Origin: Rubrivivax sp.
GTDB lineage: Bacteria; Pseudomonadota; Gammaproteobacteria; Burkholderiales; Burkholderiaceae_C
DNA: 42,014 nt
Assembly (NCBI GenBank): GCA_030653505.1
Contig: JAURZK010000062.1
Coordinates: 1 to 42,014, forward strand
Direction: 5' to 3'
Below, one piece after another: positions 23,632 through 32,979 of this stretch; position 1 is the stretch's first letter, and each line of letters begins with the position of its first letter. The notes under the pieces were generated by a model. That model did not search any database. It saw only the letters and a list, made by a program, of their open reading frames with translations, and had not been told where the DNA came from. Made by a program: the position numbers and the translations under genes.

Positions 23632-23730
23632 AGGGAGGGCAAACCGGGGCTTGCGCGCGCGGCGCCTGTCGGTATCAAGTGCCTCGACGAGACCCGCGCC
23701 CCGTTGCGCACGGTGCGTGGACGAAGCGTG

Positions 23731-25635
23731 TCACGGGCTCGGCGGTCCGGCGGCGGTGGCGTCGCGCAGGCGCGCGAGCAGGCCGGAGTGGCGGCGGGTC
23801 GGCGACAGGATGGTGGCGGCCAGCACCTCGGCGCTGCAGACCAGCGTGACACGCTGCCGGGCGCGTGTCACCGCCGTGTAGAGCAGTTCGCGTGTCAGCA
23901 CGGGGCTGCGTTGCTGCGGCAGCAGCACCAGCACCTCGTCGAACTCCGAGCCCTGCGCCTTGTGGACGGTCATCGCAAAAGCGGTCTGGTGCTCGGGCAT
24001 GCGCACGGGTGCCACACACCTGAACCCGCCTGACGCGTCCGGAAAGACCACCACCAACGTGCCGTTCTGGTCCGGCAGGGTGATGCCGATGTCGCCATTG
24101 AAGAGCTTCAGGACGTGGTCGTTGCGCAGCACCATCACCGGCCGTCCCACGAACCAGTTTGAAAGGCCGTCGCGGGTCGACACATCCTCCAGCGGCGCCA
24201 GAACGTCGCGCGCGTGGCGTGTCATGCGCTCGTTGAGCGCCAGCATGCCGCGCGGGCCTTCACGCACGGCGCACAACGCGCGAAAGCCGCCGAAGGCCGC
24301 GGTGATCCGCGCCTGGTCGCGCGGGTCTCGGAGTACCGCTTCCAGGTAGGCGGCATAACCGTGGAGCAGCTGCGCCGTCGCTGCGTCGCCAGGCTGTGCG
24401 CCACCTTCGTCCAGCCAGCGGATGGCACCGTCTGCACCGCTGCGCAACCAGGCGACCGCGTCCATCGCGCGCGCGCCGTTGATGTCGGCCGCCAGCCGCC
24501 CGATGCCCGAATCGGTGGCGAAGCGAAAGTTCTGCGTGAACCAGACGACCGCGTCCTTCAGCGGGCTCTGGCGTGCGGGCTCTGGCGTGTCCAGCCGGCC
24601 CGGGTCGAGGCCGCAGAGCGCGCCCAGCGTGCCGCGGCAGGCGGCAGTGAGCCCGGGGTCGGCGCTGAGTTCCGCGAAGACCGCCCCCGACTCGACGGCC
24701 GAGAGCTGGTCCTTGTCGCCGAGCAGGATGATGCGGGCCGAGTCGGGCACCGCCTCCAGCAGCCGGGTGGCCAGCGCCAGGTCGAGCATCGACGCCTCGT
24801 CGACCACCAGCACGTCGATCGCCAGCGGGTGGACGGCGTGGTGCACGAAGCCGCCGCCCGCCGGTGTCACACCCAGCAGGCGGTGCACGGTGGAGGACTC
24901 GATGGGCAGCCGTGCCTGCAGCGCCTCGGGCAGGTGCAGGGCGCGCTGCCGGATGGCCTCGGTCATGCGCGCGGCCGCCTTGCCGGTGGGGGCTGCCAGG
25001 GCGATGCGACAGTCCGGGTCGCGCGCGACGAGGCAGGCGAGCAGGTTCACCACCGTCGTCGTCTTGCCGGTGCCGGGGCCGCCGCTGATGACGGTCAGGC
25101 GACCGCGCAGGGCCAGTGCGGCGGCGATCTTCTGCCAGTCGACGCGGCCATGCAGCGCGGCCTCGTTGCCCGCGAACAGTTCATCCAGCAACTGCCGCGC
25201 CTCGACCTGCACTTCGAATGGCGCCATGGACATGGCCGAAGTGGCACGCACCAGGCGGGCAGCCAGCCGGCGCTCGTAGTCGAAGTAGCGGTGCAGGTAG
25301 AGGCGGCCCTCTTCGTCCAGGATCATGGGCATCGCGCCGGGCTCTTCCGGCGTGCCCACCACGCCGGCTGAGATCAAGGTCGCCCGCAGCGTCGCGCTGT
25401 CCATGCCGATGGCCGTGCCGCCGGCCAGTTCCTGCAGCGACAGGCAGACATGCCCTGCGCTCGTCGCCAGGCTGAGCGCCGCGGCAGCCTGGCCGGCGGT
25501 GCGCTGCGTGCGGTCGTCGGCCCCCAGCCGGCGTGCCCAGCCGCCGACGTGGGCGGCGAAGCCGGCGGCCAGACGCTCTGCAGGCGAGGCAGGCGGGGCA
25601 CTCGCAACCGGCCCGGCCTCGGCGCTGCGGTTCAT
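23731..25635 (-). CDS. recD: RecD, exonuclease V alpha subunit
   Basis: A 634-residue superfamily 1 helicase. Walker A is GGPGTGKTT (185-193), Walker B region is DVLVVDEASMLDL, and the C-terminal motifs are TVHKAQGSEFDEVLVLLP and YTAVTRARQRVTLV. It is the 5'-3' helicase of RecBCD in double-strand break repair. The start ATG 25635 overlaps the recB stop. It is the last gene of recC-recB-recD, ending 204 bp before tusA. Confidence 0.95.
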   Translation of the reverse strand: MNRSAEAGPVASAPPASPAERLAAGFAAHVGGWARRLGADDRTQRTAGQAAAALSLATSAGHVCLSLQELAGGTAIGMDSATLRATLISAGVVGTPEEPGAMPMILDEEGRLYLHRYFDYERRLAARLVRATSAMSMAPFEVQVEARQLLDELFAGNEAALHGRVDWQKIAAALALRGRLTVISGGPGTGKTTTVVNLLACLVARDPDCRIALAAPTGKAAARMTEAIRQRALHLPEALQARLPIESSTVHRLLGVTPAGGGFVHHAVHPLAIDVLVVDEASMLDLALATRLLEAVPDSARIILLGDKDQLSAVESGAVFAELSADPGLTAACRGTLGALCGLDPGRLDTPEPARQSPLKDAVVWFTQNFRFATDSGIGRLAADINGARAMDAVAWLRSGADGAIRWLDEGGAQPGDAATAQLLHGYAAYLEAVLRDPRDQARITAAFGGFRALCAVREGPRGMLALNERMTRHARDVLAPLEDVSTRDGLSNWFVGRPVMVLRNDHVLKLFNGDIGITLPDQNGTLVVVFPDASGGFRCVAPVRMPEHQTAFAMTVHKAQGSEFDEVLVLLPQQRSPVLTRELLYTAVTRARQRVTLVCSAEVLAATILSPTRRHSGLLARLRDATAAGPPSP

Positions 25636-28600
25636 GCCACCCCCCGCGAGGCGGGCTGAGCTGCGAAGAGTGCCGAGAGACGTTCGACCAGCGACCGCCG
25701 CGGGCGATCGAAGTGGACGCCCGTCGCCTGGCCGTCGGCACCGACCCATCCCGGGCGCACGCCGCGCACGAAGAGGTAGATCGCGCCGCCGAAGTGGTCG
25801 TCGTAGCGGTAGTCGGGCCGGCGGCGTTCCAGGTAGCGGTGCAGGGCCACCGCGTACAGCAGGTACTGCAGGTGGTAGCCGTGCTCGGCCATCGCCCGGG
25901 CCACGTACGGCGCGCCATAGGCATCGGGCCTCCGGCCCAGGTGGTTGGACTTCCAGTCGAGGATGTAGTAGCGGCCGCCGTGCTCGAAGACCAGGTCGAT
26001 GAAACCCCGCAGGTAACCCTCCAGCGCGCCGAAGCTCAACGGGGGGACCGGGTAGCCATGGTCGCGCAGCAGGCCCGCCAGCGCACCCACCGTCAGGTGG
26101 CCGGCTGGCAGGCTGAACTCGAGCTCGACCAGGCGACGGGTGGGGCCGACCTCGGACAGCGCCATGCCGGCCGGCAGCCGCGTGTTCAGCACGTCGCCCA
26201 GCATCCGGTTCAGCATGCGGGGCAACCTGGCAGCGACCGCAGGCTCCATCGGGCTCTGCGCTTGTGCGCCCAGCGCCGAGGTGATGGCAGGCGACCAGGT
26301 TACGGGGTCGGTGAAGTCCACGCGCTCGAACACGGCATGCATGCAGTTGCCGGCCTCCGGGCCGCGCGGGAAGTTCAGGATGTCGTCGTCATCCAGGACC
26401 CCGGCCTTGTTCTCGAGGTCGGTCTCGGATGTGGCGATGCGCGCATCGTGGTCGACGGCGGCCCCTTCGTGTCGCACGCCTTGCGACAGGCTGCTGTAGC
26501 TGCCTATCCACCAGGCACCCGGGATCCTCGCGGGCGCAGGCAAGGCCGCCAGCGCCTCGGGCGACACGGCGACCGGGTCGACACGCGCCCAGGGTCCGGC
26601 GGGCAGCGGCGCCAGGCCGACGCTGCCCGGGTGCGCGGCGCTGAAGGCCTGCCAGGCCGACGCGATGGCCGCCGGCGTCAGCCTGTTCTGCTGCCACTCG
26701 TCGGGTGACAGGCCGGCACCCGCGACCAGTGAGTTCAGCCGGCTGCGGCTGCCTTCGCTGGTCAGCAGATTCCTGCCGATCTTGTTCGTGTACGAACCGA
26801 CCACGAGGTAACAGCGCTGCACGGCGCGCGTGAGTGCCACGTAGATCAGCCGCAGATTTTCGGCGGCGCGGTCGCGCCCGATCTGTGCCTTGATGGGCGC
26901 GTCGTCGCCGCCGTCGCTGAAGTCCAGCACCGGCAGCCCGTCGGCGTCGTGGTACTCGCGTCCTTCCAGGGTGGCTGGCGAGCCACCCGGGTGCCCGTCC
27001 CAGAGGAAGGGGCAGAACACGACCGGGAACTCCAGCCCCTTGGACTTGTGGATGGTGATGATCTGCACCAGGTTGCGGTCGGACTCCAGCCGCAGCTGCG
27101 CGGCGTCGTCGGTGCTGCCGTCCCTGCGCTGCGTCTGCAGCCAGCGCAGCAGCAGTTCGGGCGAGCCGTGCTGCTCCGAGGCCTGGTGCAGCATTTCCGA
27201 CAGGTGCAGCAGGTTGGTCAGCCGCCGCTCGCCGTCGGCGCGGGCCAGCAGGCGTCGATGCACGCACTCCTGCCCCATCAGGCTGCGCAGCATGACGCCG
27301 ACGCCGCGCTGCAGCCAGAGCTCGCGGTAGCCGGCGAAGCGGGTGACGATGTCGAGCAGGCTGGCCTCGTCCGCCGAGAGGGCCTCGATGCCGGCGGCGT
27401 CGAAGCCGAGCATGTCGGTGGCCAGCGCCGCGCGCAACCAGCGGTCGCGGGCCGGTTCCAGGATCGCCCTCAGCACACGCTCCAGATCCTCGGCGTCCGG
27501 GCTCTGGAAGATGCTGGCCTGCGAGAGTTCGACGCTGCCGACGCCCAGGGCGGCCAGCGCCTGCCGCATCCGGCTGCCCTGGGCGTGGCTGCGCACGAGC
27601 ACGGCGATGTCGCCGCCCGACAGTGGCCGGTCGCCGAGCAGGACTTCGTGCCGCTGTGCGCTGCCCAGCAGGCGCGCGATTTCGCCGGCGCAGGCCTCGG
27701 CGGCCGCACGCCGGGCGAGCTTCTTGGGCAGGGGCTGTCCCTCGCCGTCCTGCGGCAGCTCCCACAACTGCAGCGGCGCGCGCGCTGCCGTGCTGTCGTG
27801 CCAGGCCTTGCGCGGCCTGGCACCGAAGTTCACGGGTTGGTAGCCCAGGCCCGCCAGGACGAAGGCCTGCGGGTTGATCGAGAAGAGGCCATTGAGCCCG
27901 GCCAGCAGCTCGCGCGTGGAACGCTGGTTGTCGGCCAGCGTGTACTCGGCCACCGCTTCGCTGCGCGCCTGCAGGTAGGTGTGTAGGTCGGCGTTGCGGA
28001 AGCTGTAGATGGCCTGCTTCGGATCGCCGACCAGGAACAGCGGCGCGGCACTGCCACCGTAGATCGTCCTGAAGATAGCGAACTGCAACGGGTCGGTGTC
28101 CTGGAACTCGTCGATCAGCGCCGCCGGGAAACGCGCCTGCAGCGCCGCGGCGAGCCCCGGCTGACGGCCGCTGGTCAGACCCGCGTGCAGGTTGAAGAGC
28201 ATGTCGTCGAAGGCCACGACACGGCGCTCGCGCTTGAGTCTGCGCAGTCTCGTGGGCCCTTCGGTCAGCAATTGCCGTAGCAGGCGCTGTCGGGCCGTGG
28301 CGAGGGACTGCCGCGTGGTTTCGAGCAGGCCGAGCAGTTCACCGGCCTGGGTGAAGAAGGCGTGCATTCGAGGCGCCTGCTGGCCCTTCTTCGGCACCAG
28401 GCGGGCGGGCGTGAACAGGTCCAGCTTGTCCAGCCCGGCCGGTGCCGCCAGCGGGTCGCTGCCGGCCAGCTGCTTGTCCCAGCTGGCGCTGGCGGTCTGG
28501 ACGCTGGTGGCTTTGTAGACATTGGCCGGCAGGCAGGGCAGCGCCTCCGTCACGCAGGCGACGATGGCTTCGCGTTCGGTGTGCCAGGTCGCGCGGGCGG

Positions 28601-29300
28601 CGGCGTGCGCCTGTTCGAGTGCTGCGGTGTCGAGGGCCGTTGTCTCGACCAGCGCTTCATCCGGAGCGTCGGACCAGATGACCCTGGACAGCGGTTTGGC
28701 AAGCTGGCGCTTGAGCAAGGCCGCCCACTTCCCGGGGCTCTCCTTGTTCGACAGCAGGTATGAGGCCAGCGCCGGGGGCAAAGCGTCGCCCGCCACCTGG
28801 CGACGCCAGAAGTCGTGCACGACCTCCATGCGCAGTTCGGTGTCGTCGGTGAGCAGTTCCAGCGACATCGGCATGCCCGCCGTGAACGGGGTGTCGGCCA
28901 AGGCACGCTGGCAGAAGCCGTGGATGGTGAAGATCGACGCCTCGTCGAAGGTCTGCAGCGCCAGGTCCAGCCGCAAGGCCATGTCTTCGTCGACCAGGCC
29001 GTGCCGGTCGCGTAGGGTGGCCAGCAGCGTGTCGACGAAGGGGTCTGCGCCAGCCGGCCCCGTGCCGCGCAGGCGCGCCAGCGTCTCGGCGATGCGCGTG
29101 CGCACACGGTCGCGCAGTTCGGCCGTCGCCGCGTTGGTGAAGGTCACGACCAGGATCTGCTGCACCTCGAGCCGGCGCTCCAGCAGCAGGCGCAGGAAGA
29201 GGCCGCAGATGTTCCAGGTCTTGCCGGTTCCGGCCGAGGCCTCGATCAGGCGCGTGCCGGCCAGCGGGCAGTGAAAGACGTTCAGGGCTTGTGCAGGCAT
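25632..29300 (-). CDS. recB: RecB, exonuclease V beta subunit
   Basis: A 1222-residue UvrD-family helicase-nuclease. It starts MPAQALNVFHCPL; Walker A is EASAGTGKTWNI near residue 20, then IDEFQDTDPLQF, and the C-terminal PD-(D/E)xK nuclease block GFIDLVFEHGGRYYILDWKSN carries the catalytic Asp and Lys. It is the 3'-5' helicase and nuclease of RecBCD. The longer open frame to 29885 overlaps recC and is not coding; ATG 29300 lies 4 bp after the recC stop. It overlaps recD by 4 bp. Confidence 0.95.
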   Translation of the reverse strand: MPAQALNVFHCPLAGTRLIEASAGTGKTWNICGLFLRLLLERRLEVQQILVVTFTNAATAELRDRVRTRIAETLARLRGTGPAGADPFVDTLLATLRDRHGLVDEDMALRLDLALQTFDEASIFTIHGFCQRALADTPFTAGMPMSLELLTDDTELRMEVVHDFWRRQVAGDALPPALASYLLSNKESPGKWAALLKRQLAKPLSRVIWSDAPDEALVETTALDTAALEQAHAAARATWHTEREAIVACVTEALPCLPANVYKATSVQTASASWDKQLAGSDPLAAPAGLDKLDLFTPARLVPKKGQQAPRMHAFFTQAGELLGLLETTRQSLATARQRLLRQLLTEGPTRLRRLKRERRVVAFDDMLFNLHAGLTSGRQPGLAAALQARFPAALIDEFQDTDPLQFAIFRTIYGGSAAPLFLVGDPKQAIYSFRNADLHTYLQARSEAVAEYTLADNQRSTRELLAGLNGLFSINPQAFVLAGLGYQPVNFGARPRKAWHDSTAARAPLQLWELPQDGEGQPLPKKLARRAAAEACAGEIARLLGSAQRHEVLLGDRPLSGGDIAVLVRSHAQGSRMRQALAALGVGSVELSQASIFQSPDAEDLERVLRAILEPARDRWLRAALATDMLGFDAAGIEALSADEASLLDIVTRFAGYRELWLQRGVGVMLRSLMGQECVHRRLLARADGERRLTNLLHLSEMLHQASEQHGSPELLLRWLQTQRRDGSTDDAAQLRLESDRNLVQIITIHKSKGLEFPVVFCPFLWDGHPGGSPATLEGREYHDADGLPVLDFSDGGDDAPIKAQIGRDRAAENLRLIYVALTRAVQRCYLVVGSYTNKIGRNLLTSEGSRSRLNSLVAGAGLSPDEWQQNRLTPAAIASAWQAFSAAHPGSVGLAPLPAGPWARVDPVAVSPEALAALPAPARIPGAWWIGSYSSLSQGVRHEGAAVDHDARIATSETDLENKAGVLDDDDILNFPRGPEAGNCMHAVFERVDFTDPVTWSPAITSALGAQAQSPMEPAVAARLPRMLNRMLGDVLNTRLPAGMALSEVGPTRRLVELEFSLPAGHLTVGALAGLLRDHGYPVPPLSFGALEGYLRGFIDLVFEHGGRYYILDWKSNHLGRRPDAYGAPYVARAMAEHGYHLQYLLYAVALHRYLERRRPDYRYDDHFGGAIYLFVRGVRPGWVGADGQATGVHFDRPRRSLVERLSALFAAQPASRGVA

Positions 29301-29304
29301 GGCG

Positions 29305-32300
29305 TCAGGCCTCGCTGCCCTGCGCACCGGCAGCCGGCGAGCAGACGGGCCCGAAGACCCGCACGGCCAGTGCGGCGAACTCGCCATCCAGCGCGTCGCC
29401 CCGCCCGCGCAAGGCCAGCCGGTATGCGCCATCGGCACCTTCCGCATGGGGCCGGTCCCGCGTCGGTGTCCAGGTCTGGTTGGCGCGGTTGATGGACCCG
29501 CCGCTCTCGACAAAGGACCAGGCCGACTTCGGATAGAAGGCCAGCGGCTCGCACAAGCCGCGCCGGTACAGGCGCACCAGGTCGTGCAGCAGCGCGGACG
29601 GCTGCGCCGGCATGGCCAGGCGCAGCGGCGCGTCGAGCGACAGCCACAGCGTTTGCGGCGCGACGCCCGCGGGCGGCGCCGTGCACAGCACCAGGTGCGA
29701 TATCCAGGCCGCGAGCACGTCGCTGGCGCGCCGGTTGTCGTAGCGCCAGCGCACGAGCCCCTCGGGCCGTAGGTCGGCAAACCGGCCCACGAGCTGCCAT
29801 GCCTCGCCGTCGATATCGAGCGCCAGGCGCACGGCGTGCGGCGGCAGGACAGGGTCGGCGGTGTGCGCACGCAGGGCACCCGCAAACGCCGTCAGCGATT
29901 CCAGTTCACGGTCGAGCTGCTGCCGCCCCAGCGCGCCCGAGGGCATTTCGTGGCCGGCCAGCGCGAGCTGTCGCACCGCCTGCGCTTCAGCACCGCCGAG
30001 GATGGGGCCCAGCAGCCTGGCGGCCAGGGCCGTGCGGCCCGGCCAGTCGGGCAGGAAGGGTTCGTCGTCCTGCAGCTCGTCGGCGCTGCGCCCGAGATCG
30101 ATGCCCAGGCGCCGCCTGAGCAGGTAGCGGCAGGGGTTGCCGAAGAACTCGACCAGTTGCTCGACGGAGACCTCGCGCCACTCCGGGCCGGGAGGCGGCA
30201 GCGGACCGGCAAAAAACGCCGGCAGGGCTGCCGGTGCGGTCTCGTCGTCGTCACCGGGGCTGTCGTCGCCTTCGTCGTCACTGCCGTCTGCCTGTTCAGG
30301 CATCACAGGCACCGGTGCGGCCTGCAGGCTGCTTCGCAGCGCTGCGGCGAGCTCGCCATCGAAGCTGCGCAGACGCGGGTCGCCACCGACGTCGAAGGCC
30401 TCGATGGAGAAGGGCTGCAGCGGGTGTTCGACGACCAGTCGCCGGCGCGCCAACGCCAGGCAGTCAGGCGAAGCGGGATCGTCGGCGATCGCCGGTACCA
30501 GCAGGTCCAGCAGTTCCGAGACCAGCACCGAAGGCGGCAGCGGCGCGTTGTCGCGCACGCTGCGGCCGGTGTAGCTCAGGTAGAGGGCTTGGCGGGCGGC
30601 GAGCAGCAGGTCGAGGAAGAGGTTGCGCTCGTCGGTCCGGCGCTGGCGGTCGCCGCGCCGGGGCGCCAGCGCCATCAAATCGAACTCGGGCTGCCGCTGC
30701 GCAGTGGGGAAGACACCGTCGTCCAGCCCGATGGCGCAGATGACCGCGAAGGGCAGGCTGCGCAAGCTGCTCATCGACGAGAAGGTGATGCCGCCCGTCG
30801 GCACGCCGCCGCGCGCCGGGTCGTCGAGCTGCTGCTCCAGCGCCGCCCGCACCACCGACAGCGGCAGCGGCAATGCACCGGCGTCGTCCAGGCCGCCGCG
30901 TTGCATCGTGTCGCAAAGCGTGCGGATGGCCGCGAGCAACTCGCGCTGGTCTTCGATCTCGTCGCCCAGGGGTGCCATGAAGGCCTCGACGGTGCCCTGC
31001 AGCAGGGCGCGCCAGGACGCCGGCGGGCGCGGGCTCGCCACGGCCAGGTGCAGGGCACGCAGTTGATCCACGAACTGCCAGAGCGCGCCGAGCGCGACGG
31101 CGTCGGAGCCTTCGGCGTCACCCGCGGGCAGCAGGTCGGCGAAGGGCGCCATGACCTGCGTCGGCAGGGCGTAGCCGAGGAACAGCCTGTCCATGCCGTC
31201 GGCCCAGGTGTGGCCCGTGGTGCCGGGCACGCCGAAGCCGGCGCGGTGCGGTGCGTCCAGGCCCCAGCGTGTGCCCGAGCTGCGCAACCAGTCATGCACC
31301 TGCTGCAGTGCGTCGCCGCCCAGGCCGAAGTGGCGTGCCACGACGTCCTGCTGCAGCAGTGCGAAGACCGAGGTGGCGCTGAAGCGCGAGGCGACCAGCG
31401 CCAGCAGCGCCAGCAGCGCGCGGGCCGGTGCGTTGACCGTGCTGCGGGCACGGCCCGACACGGTGTAGGGCAGGTGGCGTTCGCGCGGGGCGGTGCCGAA
31501 CACGGCCTCGATCAAGGGCGCTGCGGCATCGAGGTCCGGCGTCACCACCAGGATCTGCGACGGGTGCTGCACCACGCCGCTCGCGATCAGGCCCAGCAGG
31601 TGGTCCTGCAGCACCTCGAGTTCCCGGGTCAGCGAGTGACAGACGTGGACCTCGAGGCTGCGGTCGTCGCTGCCCAACTGCACCGAGCCGGGGCTGAGCT
31701 CGGTGAGTTCCAGGATCGAGTCCTGAACCTGGGCCAGCAGCGTGTCGCCGCCGCTGCGCCGGAAGTCGGCGTCGTCGGTGATGCCCGGCCCGGCGCTGTC
31801 GACCAGCCCGTCGACATGGGCCTGGGTCTGCCGCCCCCAGGCGGCCAGCAGGCGGTTGCCCTCCTCCTGGTGTTCCGCTCCGCCCAGCACCGCCAGGTGG
31901 CTGAGCCGGCGCCGGTCGATGAGCTCGAACCAGTATTCCTGGCAGGGGTTGAGCACGTAGACATGCACGTCGACCAGGCGGCCGATCTGCTGCAGCCAGG
32001 CGATCTGCAGCGCGGGCATCGTCGGCAGCACGAAGACATGCGCCGACGCTGGCAGCCCGGCCTCTCGGGCCTGGGCCGGGCCGATGCGCTGGAGCACCTC
32101 GATGAAGGCGGCGCCGGACGCCAGGACAGGCGCGTCGGCGGCCGCCGTGAGCCGTTGCCAGAGTGCGGCCTGCCAGCGTTCGTCGGCATGCCCACCTTCG
32201 GCGCCGGCGCCCACCGGTGCCGGCCGACCCTGGCGCCAGGCCTCGAGCCAGTCCGGGCGGTAGGTGATGTACTGGTCCAGCAGGCCAGCAATGCGGCTGG

Positions 32301-32691
32301 CGAGTTCGAAGCGCATCACGTCGTCGGCGCCGCCCAGGTAGGCGGCCAGGCGCGGGTGCGGGGACACGAAGGCCGCGTCGCCCAGGGCCGCATGCACCCG
32401 CCAGGTCAGCACCGCGGGCACGAAGGGCGATTCCGGCGCGACGTCGGGCAGCAGGCTGCTCATCTGCCGCCAGAGCCAGGGGGCGAGGTAGCTGAACTCG
32501 ACGTTGGCGCAGATGCCGTGGGCCTGCGCCATCGCCAGCGTCAGCGAGCGCTGGACGGCGGTGCTCGGCACGATCACCTGGTCCGCCGCGAAGACGCCGC
32601 GGCCTGGACCGTCGAGCTGCTGCAGCAGCCTTTGCGTCAGGACTTCGTAGCGGTTCGAGAAGTGAAGGTGGAGCATGGGGGCGGCAGGCAT
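29305..32691 (-). CDS. recC: RecC, exonuclease V gamma subunit
   Basis: A 1128-residue RecC, recognised from LHFSNRYEVLTQRLLQQL at the start, the SLTRELEVLQDHLL and VTPDLDAAAPLIEAVF helicase-like blocks, and SSMSSLRSLPFAVICAIGLDDGVFP in the middle. It recognises Chi and splits the strands in RecBCD. Starts at 32691 (used), 32676 (MLHLHF) and GTG 32733 are possible; none has a strong ribosome site. Residues after 850 match the recC dead-nuclease part. First gene of recC-recB-recD. Confidence 0.93.
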   Translation of the reverse strand: MPAAPMLHLHFSNRYEVLTQRLLQQLDGPGRGVFAADQVIVPSTAVQRSLTLAMAQAHGICANVEFSYLAPWLWRQMSSLLPDVAPESPFVPAVLTWRVHAALGDAAFVSPHPRLAAYLGGADDVMRFELASRIAGLLDQYITYRPDWLEAWRQGRPAPVGAGAEGGHADERWQAALWQRLTAAADAPVLASGAAFIEVLQRIGPAQAREAGLPASAHVFVLPTMPALQIAWLQQIGRLVDVHVYVLNPCQEYWFELIDRRRLSHLAVLGGAEHQEEGNRLLAAWGRQTQAHVDGLVDSAGPGITDDADFRRSGGDTLLAQVQDSILELTELSPGSVQLGSDDRSLEVHVCHSLTRELEVLQDHLLGLIASGVVQHPSQILVVTPDLDAAAPLIEAVFGTAPRERHLPYTVSGRARSTVNAPARALLALLALVASRFSATSVFALLQQDVVARHFGLGGDALQQVHDWLRSSGTRWGLDAPHRAGFGVPGTTGHTWADGMDRLFLGYALPTQVMAPFADLLPAGDAEGSDAVALGALWQFVDQLRALHLAVASPRPPASWRALLQGTVEAFMAPLGDEIEDQRELLAAIRTLCDTMQRGGLDDAGALPLPLSVVRAALEQQLDDPARGGVPTGGITFSSMSSLRSLPFAVICAIGLDDGVFPTAQRQPEFDLMALAPRRGDRQRRTDERNLFLDLLLAARQALYLSYTGRSVRDNAPLPPSVLVSELLDLLVPAIADDPASPDCLALARRRLVVEHPLQPFSIEAFDVGGDPRLRSFDGELAAALRSSLQAAPVPVMPEQADGSDDEGDDSPGDDDETAPAALPAFFAGPLPPPGPEWREVSVEQLVEFFGNPCRYLLRRRLGIDLGRSADELQDDEPFLPDWPGRTALAARLLGPILGGAEAQAVRQLALAGHEMPSGALGRQQLDRELESLTAFAGALRAHTADPVLPPHAVRLALDIDGEAWQLVGRFADLRPEGLVRWRYDNRRASDVLAAWISHLVLCTAPPAGVAPQTLWLSLDAPLRLAMPAQPSALLHDLVRLYRRGLCEPLAFYPKSAWSFVESGGSINRANQTWTPTRDRPHAEGADGAYRLALRGRGDALDGEFAALAVRVFGPVCSPAAGAQGSEA

Positions 32692-32979
32692 TCTCAGGCG
32701 CTGGGAAGGTGTGTGGCCAGAGGTGGCCGTCACCTGGGGGCCGCGCCGCGTTTGAACCGGGGTGCGGGCCGGCCCTGCAAAAGGGTGTGTCGGCGGGTTC
32801 GGGCCGGTGCCGCATGCTAGTGGTCGAACACCCTGGAACGGCTCTAAGGCATGGGTGTTCAGGAAGGGTGGGCCCTGGGTAGCTCATGGCGTGAGCCGGT
32901 CCGGGGCTCCATTGCGGCGGTCAGGGTCCGTCGCGCGGCGCGCCGGCCCGGCCGCCTCAAGCACCTATCCTCGGGGTCG
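32692..32979. other. Divergent intergenic region recC / chrA
   Basis: 288 bp without a convincing gene. It should hold the promoters of recC (leftward) and chrA (rightward), but I see no good -10/-35 pair. It contains two tRNA-like fragments, a D-arm-like GCTC...GAGC at about 32881-32896 and a T-loop-like GGTTCAAGTCC at 32982-32992, which do not fold into one tRNA. Confidence 0.5.

Noticed and set aside
29836..32820. 994-residue plus-strand open frame opposite recC
   Set aside because: Composition is typical of antisense frames, and recC on the other strand is well supported.
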